A DNA stretch of 64,000 bases from Mycolicibacter engbaekii (GTDB lineage: Bacteria; Actinomycetota; Actinomycetes; Mycobacteriales; Mycobacteriaceae): NCBI RefSeq assembly GCF_002101585.1, contig NZ_LQOT01000041.1, forward strand, positions 110,565 through 174,564, in the 5' to 3' direction. Both the position numbers and the translations under genes were made by a program. Of this stretch, positions 27,221-37,602 are shown in pieces (the stretch's first letter is position 1; each line of letters starts with the position of its first letter). A model generated the notes under the pieces. The model had not been told where the DNA came from and did no database searches. It was given only the letters and a program-made list of their open reading frames with translations.

Positions 27221-27843
27221 CCTAGGGTTGCCTTTCGTCCGTTCCATGTCACGCCACCGGTCGCCAAGGCGGCCAGCACGTCCACCAGGAGCTTGCGCTC
27301 CACTGTCTTGATGCGTTCATGCAGGGTGTCTTCGTCGTCGCCGTCGAGCACGGCGACAGGCTCCTGGGCCAGCACCGGCCCGGTGTCGGTTCCGGCGTCC
27401 ACCAGATGCACGGTGCAGCCGGTGACCTTGACCCCGTAGGCCAGCGCGTCGGGCACGGCGTGCGCACCCGGGAACGCCGGTAGCAGCGCCGGGTGGGTGT
27501 TGACGGTGCGCCCCAGAAACCGGGACAGGAAGTGCGACCCGAGGATCTTCATGAATCCGGCCGACACCACCAGATCGGGGCTGTGCGCCGCGGTGGCCTC
27601 CGTCAGGGCCAGGTCCCATGCCGCCCGGTTCGGATAGTCACCCATCCGCACGGTGAACACCGGCAGGCCGGCTGCCTCGGCGATCTCCACCGCCCGGCAG
27701 TCCCGGTCGGTGCCGACGGCGACCACCCGCGCGGGATAGTCGGCCACCGCCGCGGCCAGCAACGACTCGAGTAGCGACCCGGTGCCCGACGCCAGCACCA
27801 CCAGCCGGGCGGGGACGCTGGGAGCCACATGGATCGGTTGCAC
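27217..27843 (-). CDS. purN: Phosphoribosylglycinamide formyltransferase
   Basis: The 208-residue enzyme formylates GAR with 10-formyl-THF in purine synthesis. The phosphate-binding loop [13 protein letters not shown], the catalytic Asn/His segment [16 protein letters not shown] and the Asp in [13 protein letters not shown] are present. GTG 27843 is chosen because it begins [17 protein letters not shown] and lies 8 nt after a TAGGCT -10-like element. Longer upstream frames are not supported. It is coupled to purH by a 4-nt overlap. Confidence 0.96.
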   Translation of the reverse strand: MQPIHVAPSVPARLVVLASGTGSLLESLLAAAVADYPARVVAVGTDRDCRAVEIAEAAGLPVFTVRMGDYPNRAAWDLALTEATAAHSPDLVVSAGFMKILGSHFLSRFLGRTVNTHPALLPAFPGAHAVPDALAYGVKVTGCTVHLVDAGTDTGPVLAQEPVAVLDGDDEDTLHERIKTVERKLLVDVLAALATGGVTWNGRKATLG

Positions 27844-27851
27844 GGTGACTG

Positions 27852-27857
27852 AGCCTA
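27852..27857 (-). promoter_or_regulatory. Candidate leaderless promoter (-10) of purNH
   Basis: TAGGCT on the minus strand, eight bases before the GTG at 27843; no ribosome-binding site is visible. Confidence 0.35.
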
Positions 27858-27952
27858 ATGGTTGCGCCGCCCTGCGCTGACGACGCGGCCCCGCACCGCG
27901 GCGGCGACGCGGACCGGCGCGTTCCGGCCAGCCCGGACCCCGATCCCTGCCG

Positions 27953-28423
27953 TCAGGGCCGGTGCTGCACCCGCCGGCGGGCGACCCGCAGTGCGGCTGC
28001 CACACCGTCCGTCCAGATCTCGGCCAGGTCCCAGGTCACCTCGGGATGGCCGATCGGCTGGACGGCCTTGGCGAGCTTGCTGACCCGGCGGTATGCCAGT
28101 TCCTCAAAGTCGGGGTCGTCCAGCTCCGGGAACTCGGCGTATCCGCTGCAGAACCCCGCGCCCGCCAGCTCGTCGTAGAGGGCCTCCGCCAGGTCATCGG
28201 TCAGGCCGAAGTTCCCTGCCGGCGGCTCGATCATCGTCAACCCGGTCTCGACCCCGTCCACCCAGATCAGCGCGACGACGTCGAGCACCGGCTCATGACT
28301 CGGCGGCACAATCAGCCCGGCCAGCATCTCCGCCCGGGCACCGGCCAGCATGCGCAGGCTGGGCCGCCCGGTGCTGCGCGAGAGGTTCGCCTCGGCGGGC
28401 TGCGTACTGACGACGTCGGTCAT
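27953..28423 (-). CDS. Hypothetical protein
   Basis: The 156-residue soluble, acidic protein belongs to no family I recognise. The central part LDVVALIWVDGVETGLTMIEPPAG and the C-terminal TWDLAEIWTDGVAAALRVARRR look like two strand-helix units sharing an IWxDGVxxxL motif, possibly an internal duplication. It lies between perM and purN on the same strand. Its own promoter may be the TATATAT element at 28484-28490, about 60 bp upstream. Function cannot be assigned. Confidence 0.6.
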   Translation of the reverse strand: MTDVVSTQPAEANLSRSTGRPSLRMLAGARAEMLAGLIVPPSHEPVLDVVALIWVDGVETGLTMIEPPAGNFGLTDDLAEALYDELAGAGFCSGYAEFPELDDPDFEELAYRRVSKLAKAVQPIGHPEVTWDLAEIWTDGVAAALRVARRRVQHRP

Positions 28424-28492
28424 GTCGACCCCTGGATGGTGGCGGGACGGGCGGCTCCATCCATCCGATCAGCCCGCGGCCCCATATATAAG

Positions 28493-28504
28493 GGACCGAA
28501 GTCC
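28493..28504 (-). terminator. UUCG-tetraloop hairpin after perM
   Basis: On the minus strand GGAC-TTCG-GTCC starts a few bases after the perM stop. On the plus strand the same hairpin is followed by TCTTTTT, so it could terminate in either direction. The stem is only 4 bp. Confidence 0.4.
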
Positions 28505-28509
28505 TCTTT

Positions 28510-29982
28510 TTAGCGATCGTATCCGTCGTCGTCGGTGAACATGAGGTCTTCCGGGTCTTCCAGCGGCCCGGGCGGTTCCGTCGGCGCATGGGCCTGGACC
28601 CTGCGCGACGGCTCCGGGGCCGGCGGCCAATTCACCTCGACGTCCTGCGCCACCTGCTCCGGTGCGAACTCCGGTTCAAAATCGGCGTCGAACATCTCCT
28701 CGGGTTCGAAGAGCTCCCCGGGCGGGCCGGGGTCCTCGGCAGGCGGCGCCGGAGCCGGTTCGGCGACTGGGCCGCCCGGTTCGGCGACCGAGCCGGCGGG
28801 GCGCACCGGGGCCGGCGGCAGCACTCGCTGCGGCGCCACCACCGCGTCGGCCCGGACGCCCCCGATCATCACCACCGTCAGCGCGCCGATCCCGGCGAAC
28901 CATCCGAACACCGCCGGCCCGAAGGTCAGCTGATCCACTCCGACGTCACCGAAGTTGCCCAGCGGTCCCCCACCGGCAAAGCCGAGCAGCGCCATCACCA
29001 CCGCCGCGATGAGGGCCGCCGCAGCCACCTTGGCCAGCGCCGGGCCCAGCGGCAGCGGCCGGCGGGCGCACTGCTGCCCGACGGCCACCCCCGAGGCGGC
29101 CCCGATGATGAGCAGCGCCACCCACGCCGGCCCCAGGGGAGGCGTGGGCGCTGCGGCCAGGATGGGCAGCGCCGGAATGTCGCCACCCAGCACCGTGAAA
29201 GCGCTGAACATCGCGGGCCCGATGTGCGCGCTGGAGCCGACCGCCATCGCGGTCGCGCCGACCAGAACGTTGGGCACGTACAGCACCGCCAACAGAGTCA
29301 GGCTGAGCTGACCGAACAGGGAATCGGTGATCGCGTAGAGCTCGTCCATGGTGCCCCAGTGCCAGATCAGCGAGAGCACCGTCACCACCCCGGCCAGGCC
29401 GAACAGTGCCAGCATGCCGGCCACCGCGGCCCGCACCGAGTCCGCCAGCCAATCCGGGAGACGCAACTCCACCAGCGCTCGCCGGCCCAGCCGAGTTCCC
29501 ACACCGAGCGCCGCGCCGATCGCGTGCACAACGAGCACGTGGGCGAAGGCGTCCAACGCGTTCGGGGTCTGCAGTTCGGTGATGACCGACGCCGCGTCGT
29601 GGATAATCGCCAGCGACACAGCCGCGATCAGCAGCGGGCCCCCCAGCGCCGAGGCCACGATCCAGCGGGTGACGAACCATGACGCGCCCGGGGCCGTCGC
29701 CTGCGCCGTGGTGCGCGCGGTTCCGGCCACCATCAACAGCACCGGCATCAGCGGCAGGACGCCCAGTTCACGGCCGCCGATGGAGATCGGCACCTGGTGC
29801 ACGCCCAGCCACATGCTCGCGATGGCGCCCGACGCCCCGGTCATGTCGCTGTTGGCGATCAGCAACTGCAGCAGCGTCACCGCTGCGATGACCGTCAACG
29901 CCACGACCGACGGGCCGAAGGCGACCCGCAACAGGTCGCGCGTCGGGTTGGAGCCGGGTTTGCCGCCGATCACCGATGTCAC
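28510..29982 (-). CDS. perM: Cell-division integral membrane protein PerM (Rv0955-like, DUF6350)
   Basis: The 490-residue polytopic protein has about nine or ten transmembrane helices over residues 20-385 (such as [20 protein letters not shown] and [16 protein letters not shown]). A Pro/Glu-rich acidic cytoplasmic tail ends in [12 protein letters not shown]. PerM in M. tuberculosis stabilises divisome proteins (FtsB) and is needed in chronic infection; assignment here rests on topology, length and position next to purNH and the DUF5336 gene, as at Rv0954-Rv0957. Confidence 0.87.
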   Translation of the reverse strand: MTSVIGGKPGSNPTRDLLRVAFGPSVVALTVIAAVTLLQLLIANSDMTGASGAIASMWLGVHQVPISIGGRELGVLPLMPVLLMVAGTARTTAQATAPGASWFVTRWIVASALGGPLLIAAVSLAIIHDAASVITELQTPNALDAFAHVLVVHAIGAALGVGTRLGRRALVELRLPDWLADSVRAAVAGMLALFGLAGVVTVLSLIWHWGTMDELYAITDSLFGQLSLTLLAVLYVPNVLVGATAMAVGSSAHIGPAMFSAFTVLGGDIPALPILAAAPTPPLGPAWVALLIIGAASGVAVGQQCARRPLPLGPALAKVAAAALIAAVVMALLGFAGGGPLGNFGDVGVDQLTFGPAVFGWFAGIGALTVVMIGGVRADAVVAPQRVLPPAPVRPAGSVAEPGGPVAEPAPAPPAEDPGPPGELFEPEEMFDADFEPEFAPEQVAQDVEVNWPPAPEPSRRVQAHAPTEPPGPLEDPEDLMFTDDDGYDR

Positions 29983-30018
29983 GCTACGAGCACGATCAAC
30001 TCGGCGCGCGGGAGCGGA

Positions 30019-30921
30019 CTAGGGCTGCGACGGCCCCGACGAGGCGGAGCCGCCGCCCTGCGACTGCTGGCCGCCCGTCGAACTCTGACCCGAACCGGAT
30101 GCGCTCTGGCCGCCGGTGGAGGAGCTCGCCGAACCGCCGGTCGAAGGCGAGTTGTAGGACGGGAATCCGGTTGGCGGGGTGGGCGGCCCGTGCTGCGCGG
30201 ACTGCTGGCCGCCGGAGTTGAACGGACCCGACGACGGCGCCTGCTGCGCGCCGAAGCCGCCGCTGCCGGGCCCCGACGGGTAGCCGCCGCCGTAGGACGG
30301 GTAGCCGGACTGCTGCGGCGCCTGCTGGCTCTGGGGACCCTGATGGCCCTGATGGCCGTAGCCCTGCTGGCCCGGCTGGCCGTAGTAGCTACCGCCCGGC
30401 GGCAGCCCGTACTGGGCGTAGGGGTCGTACTTGGGGCGCGGTGTCGGCGCGGTCACCACACCGGCTTCCAGCAGCAACACGCCCGTCGCGGCGGTGGCCT
30501 GCAGGACGCTGAAGACCAGGATCAGCCACAGCCCCCAGCCGATGGTGTAGCTGCCGCTGGCCTCGGCGATGGTCGAGATGGCCAGCAGGGCGCCCAACGC
30601 CGCGACCACGGCCACCACCGCGGTGAAGTTCTTCGCCTTGGGCAGCAGAGCCACTCCGGCCAGCAGCGCGGCCAGCACAGCCAGGGGCACCGTGTTGCCG
30701 GCATCGCTGAGCACCAGCGGGTAGTCGACGTCGGTGATGGTCACGATCGGCCCGAAGTTCGCCAGGTAGACACCCAGCCCCAACACCACCACCGCGATCT
30801 GGAGATACTGCGGCAATCTGCTCTCCTGCTCGCCCGTCTTGGCAAACGACGGGGTCGCCGGCCCAGAGGGGCCCGACGGTTGAGAAGGCTGGAATCCGGG
30901 AGTCCCGGGCGAGTAGGTCAT
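30019..30921 (-). CDS. DUF5336 membrane protein (34-kDa antigen-like, Rv0954 homologue)
   Basis: The 300-residue protein starts MTYSPGTPGF, has four hydrophobic helices between residues about 40 and 155 (first YLQIAVVVLGLGVYLANFG), and a long disordered Gly/Gln/Ser/Pro tail with repeated QGYGHQGHQG and GGQQS motifs. This matches the mycobacterial 34-kDa antigenic / Rv0954 family, implicated with cell envelope and division. It is 36 bp downstream of perM and on the same strand, convergent with nothing, and divergent from the LLM oxidoreductase. Confidence 0.85.
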   Translation of the reverse strand: MTYSPGTPGFQPSQPSGPSGPATPSFAKTGEQESRLPQYLQIAVVVLGLGVYLANFGPIVTITDVDYPLVLSDAGNTVPLAVLAALLAGVALLPKAKNFTAVVAVVAALGALLAISTIAEASGSYTIGWGLWLILVFSVLQATAATGVLLLEAGVVTAPTPRPKYDPYAQYGLPPGGSYYGQPGQQGYGHQGHQGPQSQQAPQQSGYPSYGGGYPSGPGSGGFGAQQAPSSGPFNSGGQQSAQHGPPTPPTGFPSYNSPSTGGSASSSTGGQSASGSGQSSTGGQQSQGGGSASSGPSQP

Positions 30922-31056
30922 GACCTCTCCTGTGCTTGTGGGCAGGACGCTTCTGGGCGGTGCGGCGCGCTTCGACCATCCACGCTAGCGCACTTGGGGG
31001 TTTTCCCGGTGGCTCAACGCCGTGCGATACCGACCCCCCCATTGCCCGGGAAACAG

Positions 31057-31070
31057 GAACACGTTCTAAT
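31057..31070. promoter_or_regulatory. KstR-like inverted repeat upstream of the LLM oxidoreductase gene
   Basis: GGAACACGTTCTAA contains AAC-N2-GTT, the core of KstR sites, with a good right half (GTTCTA) and a weaker left half. It lies 8 bp before the ATG at 31078. Similarity only; regulation is unproven. Confidence 0.3.
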
Positions 31071-31077
31071 CACGGAT

Positions 31078-31926
31078 ATGGATTACGGGCTCGTGCTGTT
31101 CACCAGTGACCGCGGAATCGACCCGGCGGCGGCCGCCAAACTCGCCGACGATCACGGCTTCACCACCTTCTATGTGCCGGAGCACACGCACATTCCGGTG
31201 AAGCGGCAAGCCGCTCACCCGACCACCGGGGACGAGTCGCTGCCCGATGACCGCTACATGCGCACCTTGGACCCGTGGGTCAGCCTGGGCGCCGCGAGCG
31301 CGGTGACGTCGCGAGTCCGGCTGTCTACCGCGGTGGCGCTGCCGGTCGAGCATGATCCGATCACGCTGGCGAAATCCATCGCCACGCTGGATCACCTGTC
31401 CGGAGGCCGGGTCAGTCTCGGTGTCGGATTCGGCTGGAACACCGATGAATTGGCCGATCATGGCGTGCCGCCCGGGCGGCGGCGCACCATGCTGCGCGAG
31501 TATCTGGAGGCCATGCGGGCCTTGTGGACGCAGGAGGAGGCGTCCTATGAGGGCGAATTCGTGAACTTCGGCCCGAGCTGGGCCTGGCCCAAGCCGGTGC
31601 AATCGCACATTCCGGTGCTCGTGGGTGCCGCCGGAACGGAGAAGAATTTCAAGTGGATTGCCCGCAGCGCCGACGGCTGGATCACCACGCCGCGTGACTT
31701 CGACATCGACGCGCCCGTGAAGCTTCTGCAGGACACCTGGGCTGCGGCCGGCCGTGACGGAGCGCCGCAGATCGTGGCGCTGGACTTCAAGCCGGTGCCC
31801 GAGAAGTTGGCGCACTGGGCCGAGTTGGGTGTCACCGAAACACTGTTCGGTTTGCCGGACAAGTCCGAGTCGGAGGTGGCGGCCTACGTCGAACGGCTGG
31901 CCGCAAAGCTGGGGCTCAGCAGCTGA
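31078..31926 (+). CDS. LLM-class F420-dependent oxidoreductase (Rv0953c-like)
   Basis: The 282-residue luciferase-like enzyme has the TIGR03619-type pattern FTTFYVPEHTHIP, LDHLSGGRVSLGVGFGWNTDE and PVLVGAAGTEKNFKWIARSADGW. It would use F420 for hydride transfer to an unknown substrate. ATG 31078 gives the family start MDYGLVLFTSD; a longer open frame upstream is antisense to the DUF5336 gene and rejected. It is convergent with TLP1, with 3 bp between stops. Confidence 0.88.
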   Translation: MDYGLVLFTSDRGIDPAAAAKLADDHGFTTFYVPEHTHIPVKRQAAHPTTGDESLPDDRYMRTLDPWVSLGAASAVTSRVRLSTAVALPVEHDPITLAKSIATLDHLSGGRVSLGVGFGWNTDELADHGVPPGRRRTMLREYLEAMRALWTQEEASYEGEFVNFGPSWAWPKPVQSHIPVLVGAAGTEKNFKWIARSADGWITTPRDFDIDAPVKLLQDTWAAAGRDGAPQIVALDFKPVPEKLAHWAELGVTETLFGLPDKSESEVAAYVERLAAKLGLSS

Positions 31927-31929
31927 CCG

Positions 31930-33462
31930 TCAGCGCAGGGAGCAGCGGTTGCCGTAGTCGAAGGCGTGCACGGTCACCGCGGCACCCAGCGGCTCGCCGT
32001 CGGACAACAAGGCCACCAGGTCTTCGTCCTCGGTCGTCGCCAGGAACCGGCTGCCGTCGCCATCCAGGCGGCCGATGACGATCCCGGTGCGGGTCTCCCA
32101 GTCGTAGCGAACGCTGTAGGTCTCGATGGTGGCCGGTCCTTCGGCGCGCTCGACGACGGGGACCGCCGGCGCGGCATCGATCTGGGCCTGCAATTCGGCG
32201 CTGCGATCTGGCGTCCACGGCACCGCGGTAGTCGAGTACACCCCGGCCGCGTACTTGCTCATCATGCCGCCGTTGGCACCCACATAGGCGAATTGCCCTG
32301 GGGCACTGCGAGCGAAGGCGACGGCCTCGGCGATCGCGTGCATCGAATAGTTGTTGCCGGCGCCGCCGAAGAAGGGCAGGCCGCCGGTCAGGGTCAGGCC
32401 GCGCGGGTCGTCGGCGGACAGACCGAAGGCGTCGCACAGGGCGAAGACCGGCACCGGGAAGCAGCTGTAGAGGTCCATGGCCGCCACATCGTCGAAGCCG
32501 ATGCCCGCCATCTCAAGCGCCTCGGTTGTGGCTGTCACCGCCGCCGGATAGGCACTCAGATCGGGGCGATCCAGCAGACGCTGCGAACGCAGCGCGGCAT
32601 GCCCGTGCAGGTACACCCAGCGGTCTTCGGGCACGCCCAGGCGCCGAGCGGCCTCCACCGACATCAGCAGCACCGCTGCGCCCTGGTTGACCTGGTCGCG
32701 CGCCACCAGCAGCCGTGGGTAGGGGTCGCAGATCATCCGGTTCTCGGCGCTGATGGTGGTCAGTTGATCGACCGAACGCTCCACCGGCGAGGCCGAGAAC
32801 GGGTTCTTGGCGGCGATCTTGGTCATCGGGGCGAACAGCTCCCCCATGGCCTGCAGATAGTCGGCGGTGCTGCGACCCAGCCGGGCCCGCCGGGCGTTCT
32901 CCAACAGGCCGTACTGCACCGCCGGACTGGTCAGGCCGTGCAAGACCGTGTAGCGCTCGACGAACTCCTCCAGGCCGTAGCCGCGGTCCTCGAGCTGACC
33001 CTCGACGGTCTCGCTGAAATCCGGCTTGTCGTCTGCCTTGGCGAAGTGACGCAGGGTCGACGTCGCGTCGGATCCGCACAGCAGCACCACGTCACAGGCG
33101 CCCGCGGCGATCTCGCCGCCGAATTCGGTGAGTAGCGCCTGGGGCCCCTGACCACCCACCTTGTCCAGAACCGCTCGTGCCGGCTCCGCGCCGATCAGAC
33201 GCGCAACAGAGCGCGGGAAGTTGTTGGACTTGCCCAGCGGCGCAGGAGCTTTCGGAATCGAGATCTCGAACTGGCGGGTGGCCACCACCGCGTCGATCGC
33301 CGACGCGACCTGCTCTGAGCTCGCCCCGCAGTCGGCCAATGCTGCCTGCGCCGCGGCTGCGGCCAGCTGCACCGGCGACATCGCCCGGTAGTCGGCGTCG
33401 TCGAGGCGCTCAGCAGCCTGGCCGACACCCACCACGACGGGAGTGCGGGGATCAATGCTCAT
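31930..33462 (-). CDS. Thiolase-like protein type 1 (TLP1) with extra C-terminal domain
   Basis: The 510-residue protein has a full thiolase fold: VVVGVGQAAER start and DKVGGQGPQALLTEFGGEI at the place of the nucleophile loop. The canonical VCGSG Cys position is Gly (VGGQG), and the C-terminal CxG motif is replaced by NGGMMSKYAAG. The last 90 residues (from YSVRYDWETRTGIVIGR) match the additional C-terminal domain of M. smegmatis TLP1, a monomeric protein reported without thiolase activity. A CoA-ester or lipid-binding role is therefore more likely than beta-ketothiolysis. It lies after sucCD but is separated from them by a strong hairpin. Confidence 0.85.
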   Translation of the reverse strand: MSIDPRTPVVVGVGQAAERLDDADYRAMSPVQLAAAAAQAALADCGASSEQVASAIDAVVATRQFEISIPKAPAPLGKSNNFPRSVARLIGAEPARAVLDKVGGQGPQALLTEFGGEIAAGACDVVLLCGSDATSTLRHFAKADDKPDFSETVEGQLEDRGYGLEEFVERYTVLHGLTSPAVQYGLLENARRARLGRSTADYLQAMGELFAPMTKIAAKNPFSASPVERSVDQLTTISAENRMICDPYPRLLVARDQVNQGAAVLLMSVEAARRLGVPEDRWVYLHGHAALRSQRLLDRPDLSAYPAAVTATTEALEMAGIGFDDVAAMDLYSCFPVPVFALCDAFGLSADDPRGLTLTGGLPFFGGAGNNYSMHAIAEAVAFARSAPGQFAYVGANGGMMSKYAAGVYSTTAVPWTPDRSAELQAQIDAAPAVPVVERAEGPATIETYSVRYDWETRTGIVIGRLDGDGSRFLATTEDEDLVALLSDGEPLGAAVTVHAFDYGNRCSLR

Positions 33463-33493
33463 GGTTTTACCTTCCTAAGGCGAGCAGAGGCGA

Positions 33494-33546
33494 GCAGACG
33501 CGAAAGCCCCCAATTCAGGGGCTGAAATGGGGGCTTTCACGTCTGC
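33494..33546 (-). terminator. Long GC-rich hairpin between sucD and TLP1
   Basis: Arms 33494-33512 and 33528-33546 pair over 19 positions with one mismatch, and the inner TTCA/TGAA extends the stem. No T-run follows, but its position 13 bp beyond the sucD stop makes it a likely terminator or mRNA-stabilising structure for sucCD. Confidence 0.65.
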
Positions 33547-33559
33547 TCAGCAGAAACTG

Positions 33560-34462
33560 CTACAGGCTCTCGAGGATCTGCCGAGCCAGCGCCGCGGTGG
33601 CCGACGGCGTCTTGCCGACCTTCACCCCGGCGGCCTCCAGCGCTTCCTGCTTGGCGGCCGCGGTGCCCGAGGAGCCCGACACGATGGCACCGGCGTGGCC
33701 CATGGTCTTGCCCTCCGGCGCGGTGAAGCCCGCCACGTAGCCGACGACCGGCTTGGTGACGTTGGCCTTGATGTAGTCGGCGGCCCGCTCCTCGGCGTCG
33801 CCACCGATCTCACCGATCATCACGATGACCTTGGTGTCGGGGTCTGCCTCGAACGCCTCGATGGCGTCGATGTGGGTGGTGCCGATGACCGGGTCGCCGC
33901 CGATGCCGATGGCGGTGGAGAACCCGAAGTCCCGCAGCTCGAACATCATCTGGTAGGTCAAGGTGCCCGACTTGGACACCAGCCCGATCGGGCCGCTGCC
34001 GCTGATGTTGGCCGGGGTGATACCGACCAGGCACTCGCCGGGGGTGATGATGCCCGGACAGTTCGGCCCGATGATGCGGGTCTTGGTGCCCTTGTCGACG
34101 TTGTAGGCCCACGCGTAGGCGCTGTCCTGCACCGGGATGCCCTCGGTGATGACGACCAGCAGCGGAATCTCGGCGTCGATGGCCTCGATCATCGCGTCTT
34201 TGGCGAACTTCGGCGGCACGAACGCGATCGACACGTCAGCGCCGGTCTTCTCCATCGCCTCAGCCACGCTGCCGAACACCGGCAGCTCGACGTCGTTGCC
34301 GTCGGAGTCCTTGTGCCCGACCGTGGTGCCGGCCTTGCGGGCGTTGACCCCGCCGACGATCTGGGTGCCGGCGGCCAGCATCCGCGCGGTGTGCTTGGTG
34401 GCCTCCGCACCGGTGATGCCCTGGACGATGACCTTGCTGTCCTTGTTGACAAAGATCGACAT
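33560..34462 (-). CDS. sucD: Succinyl-CoA synthetase alpha subunit
   Basis: The 300-residue subunit carries the CoA-binding N-terminus ([19 protein letters not shown]), a [11 protein letters not shown] segment and the phosphohistidine loop [18 protein letters not shown]. It forms the ligase with SucB/C, converting succinyl-CoA to succinate with ATP or GTP synthesis in the TCA cycle. It is 2 bp downstream of sucC. Confidence 0.97.
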   Translation of the reverse strand: MSIFVNKDSKVIVQGITGAEATKHTARMLAAGTQIVGGVNARKAGTTVGHKDSDGNDVELPVFGSVAEAMEKTGADVSIAFVPPKFAKDAMIEAIDAEIPLLVVITEGIPVQDSAYAWAYNVDKGTKTRIIGPNCPGIITPGECLVGITPANISGSGPIGLVSKSGTLTYQMMFELRDFGFSTAIGIGGDPVIGTTHIDAIEAFEADPDTKVIVMIGEIGGDAEERAADYIKANVTKPVVGYVAGFTAPEGKTMGHAGAIVSGSSGTAAAKQEALEAAGVKVGKTPSATAALARQILESL

Positions 34463-34464
34463 GC

Positions 34465-35640
<1,176 letters not shown>

Positions 35641-35847
35641 GGGCTCACTGTCTTATTGCGGGTCGCCGGCAAGCCGGCGCTGTCGGATTGTCAGAGATCT
35701 AGCTCCCGAGGCACTGTATCGAGCCTGCGGCGAGGTTCCCTCCTCGCCTACCGCTGCTGTGGCACATCTCACCGCGGAAAAAACGTGATTAGGTTCACAT
35801 TCCCACGCGTATTTGACCGATAGCTTGCCAGGCTCCGACAGGAGTGG

Positions 35848-35877
35848 TTACGGTCACCAGGTCCAGCTGTTTATAAC
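35848..35877 (+). promoter_or_regulatory. Candidate promoter of the M23 peptidase gene
   Basis: TTACGG (35848-35853), an 18-bp spacer and TATAAC (35872-35877) lie 33 bp upstream of the ATG at 35911. The preceding GTTACGGTCACC (two GTNAC half-sites) could be a regulator site. Weak evidence. Confidence 0.35.
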
Positions 35878-35910
35878 GTTCTGATCACGACCAGAGGAAT
35901 TTCCAGGCTG

Positions 35911-36933
35911 ATGCAGCACGGTGTACCGATGCGTCCGGTTTCCGGGGGACCTGCTCCCCGTCGTAGAAACGGCGCGCGGTCTTCGGTGCCAGGCCCGGCC
36001 GAGGTCACCGACATCATTGCGTTCAACGAATTCGACTGGTCCCCGGTAGCCGACTGGTCCGCCGAGGCGGTCGACGACGGTTTCGACGAGATGTCCGAGG
36101 TGCTGCTGGCCCCCGAGCTGGACGACCTCACCGACACCGACAACATGCCCGTCCTGCGGCTGGTTATGCCCCCCGAGGGCTACCCTGACCAGGGCTATTA
36201 CCACCCGGAGCAGGCGGCCCCGCGGCCCGCGCGCCGCGGCAGGCACCGCAGTCAGCCCACCAGTGCCGTCAAGAGCCGCGTCATGATCGCGGCCATGGCG
36301 GCCGGCGCTGCCGCCGCTGCGGCACACGCCGCCACCCACCCTTCGGGAGACCCCGTCGCCCGGCCCGCCGTGCTGGCGGCCAGCAATACGGCCCTCAACG
36401 ACGGGACCACAACCACCTCCAGCCACGGCTTGCAGATGATCACGGTCAAAGCCGCCTCGAACGTCGTCGTGCACAACGAAGAGCTGGCCAAGGGGATGGC
36501 GTTCGCGCAGGAACGCGCCGAGCGCGAGGCCCGGCTGCAGCGCCCGCTGTTCGTGGCACCCACCCAGGGCGCGTTCACGTCAAACTTCGGCTACCGCTGG
36601 GGTGTGCTGCACGCCGGTATCGACATCGCCAACGCGATCGGGACTCCGATCCTGGCGGCTTCGGACGGTGTGGTCATCGAGTCGGGCCCCAGCGGCGGCT
36701 ACGGCATGCTCGTCAAGCTGCGCCACTCCGACGGCACCGTGACCCTCTACGGCCACATCAACCGCTCACTGGTCAGCGTCGGTGAGCGCGTGATGGCGGG
36801 CGACCAGATCGCCGAGATGGGCAACCGCGGTTACTCGACCGGCCCGCACCTGCACTTCGAGGTGCTGCAGAACGGCACCACCCGCATCGACCCGACTTCC
36901 TGGCTCGCCAAACGCGGGATCAATTTCGCCTAA
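35911..36933 (+). CDS. M23-family peptidase (LytM domain, Rv0950c-like)
   Basis: The 340-residue protein has an acidic cytoplasmic-looking N-terminus, one membrane helix of Ala-rich type near residues 128-145 (VMIAAMAAGAAAAAAHAA), and a C-terminal LytM domain. That domain has the zinc motif HAGIDIAN, YGHIN and HLHFEV (about residues 230-320), so all metal ligands are present. It would face the periplasm and cut peptidoglycan cross-bridges or regulate a partner. GAGGA precedes the ATG by about 12 nt. The neighbouring gene order matches M. tuberculosis Rv0949-Rv0951. Confidence 0.9.
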   Translation: MQHGVPMRPVSGGPAPRRRNGARSSVPGPAEVTDIIAFNEFDWSPVADWSAEAVDDGFDEMSEVLLAPELDDLTDTDNMPVLRLVMPPEGYPDQGYYHPEQAAPRPARRGRHRSQPTSAVKSRVMIAAMAAGAAAAAAHAATHPSGDPVARPAVLAASNTALNDGTTTTSSHGLQMITVKAASNVVVHNEELAKGMAFAQERAEREARLQRPLFVAPTQGAFTSNFGYRWGVLHAGIDIANAIGTPILAASDGVVIESGPSGGYGMLVKLRHSDGTVTLYGHINRSLVSVGERVMAGDQIAEMGNRGYSTGPHLHFEVLQNGTTRIDPTSWLAKRGINFA

Positions 36934-36936
36934 CCT
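36931..36936 (+). promoter_or_regulatory. Candidate leaderless promoter (-10) of the 4-TM protein gene
   Basis: TAACCT ends six bases before the GTG at 36943. It overlaps the M23 stop codon, so the downstream gene could have its own leaderless transcript. Confidence 0.4.
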
Positions 36937-36942
36937 GGAAGA

Positions 36943-37488
36943 GTGAGCGACCGCCACCAGCCCGCTGCCGGCGCGACCCCTGCTCCTCAACCTCCGACTG
37001 GTTCGCCCAGCCGCATCATCCGCCGGGCACCCACCGGTGCCATTCCGATCGTGACCGGCGCGCAGCCGATACCTCCGGTGATCCAGCCCGGACCGGCGCC
37101 GTCGCCGTCCCCGCGCTACCCCAGCGCAGCCGCCGCGATCGGCACCTGCGTACTGGCGTTGCTCGCCTGCTGGGCCACCTCGGTGGTGTCCACCGACCTC
37201 ATCGCCAGCTGGTGGCACACCGACCGGCTGTTCTGCGTCGCGGTGGGCTTCCTGACCCTGGTGTTCGGTGGCACCACGGTTTCCGGAGTGATCATGCTGC
37301 TGCTCCGGCGCCCGCTGGGCCGCTTGCTGATCGCGGTCGGGATGGTGGTCGCCCTGTTGACGTTCGGGAGCCTGTTCCTGGCGGGAGCCCGGGTGCCGGC
37401 CATCGTGCACGTCATCCCGGTGTTCCAGCTGGCCACCATCGCCGCGGCACTGCAGCCGGCCACCCGACGCTGGTTGTTCGGGATCTGA
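36943..37488 (+). CDS. Hypothetical four-helix membrane protein with proline-rich N-terminus
   Basis: The 181-residue protein has a Pro/Ala-rich N-terminal tail (about 60 residues) followed by four predicted transmembrane helices (AIGTCVLALLACWATSVV; FCVAVGFLTLVFGGTTVSG; LLIAVGMVVALLTFGSLFLA; VIPVFQLATIAAAL). No family was recognised. The GTG start sits 9 bp behind the M23 stop, with GGAAGA immediately before it. A link to cell-wall work is suggested only by the neighbour. Confidence 0.65.
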   Translation: MSDRHQPAAGATPAPQPPTGSPSRIIRRAPTGAIPIVTGAQPIPPVIQPGPAPSPSPRYPSAAAAIGTCVLALLACWATSVVSTDLIASWWHTDRLFCVAVGFLTLVFGGTTVSGVIMLLLRRPLGRLLIAVGMVVALLTFGSLFLAGARVPAIVHVIPVFQLATIAAALQPATRRWLFGI

Positions 37489-37490
37489 GC

Positions 37491-37600
37491 CGCTCGATCG
37501 TTGGCGGCGACCCGCGGCGCCCGGCTCCGCCGCGCTTGCGATCGCCGCTCGATCGTTGGCGGCGACCCGCGGCGCCCGGCTCCGCCGCGCTTGCGATCGC
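37491..37600. repeat. Two perfect tandem copies of a 55-bp GC-rich repeat
   Basis: Units 37491-37545 and 37546-37600 are identical. Each begins CGCTCGATCG, contains the core GCGCCCGGCTCCGCCGCGC and ends in the palindrome GCGATCGC. The array fills the gap between the membrane protein stop and the convergent uvrD1 stop. It could form strong hairpins in both strands and may act as a bidirectional terminator or a variable-number locus. Confidence 0.8.
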
Positions 37601-37602
37601 CG

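Noticed and set aside
29797..31077. Upstream extension of the LLM oxidoreductase at 31078
   Set aside because: The extension is antisense to the DUF5336 and perM genes and Arg-rich; the ATG at 31078 gives the family N-terminus.
31930..33462. Calling this gene an active acetyl-CoA acetyltransferase
   Set aside because: The nucleophile Cys position is Gly and the second Cys motif is lost; the extra C-terminal domain fits TLP1.
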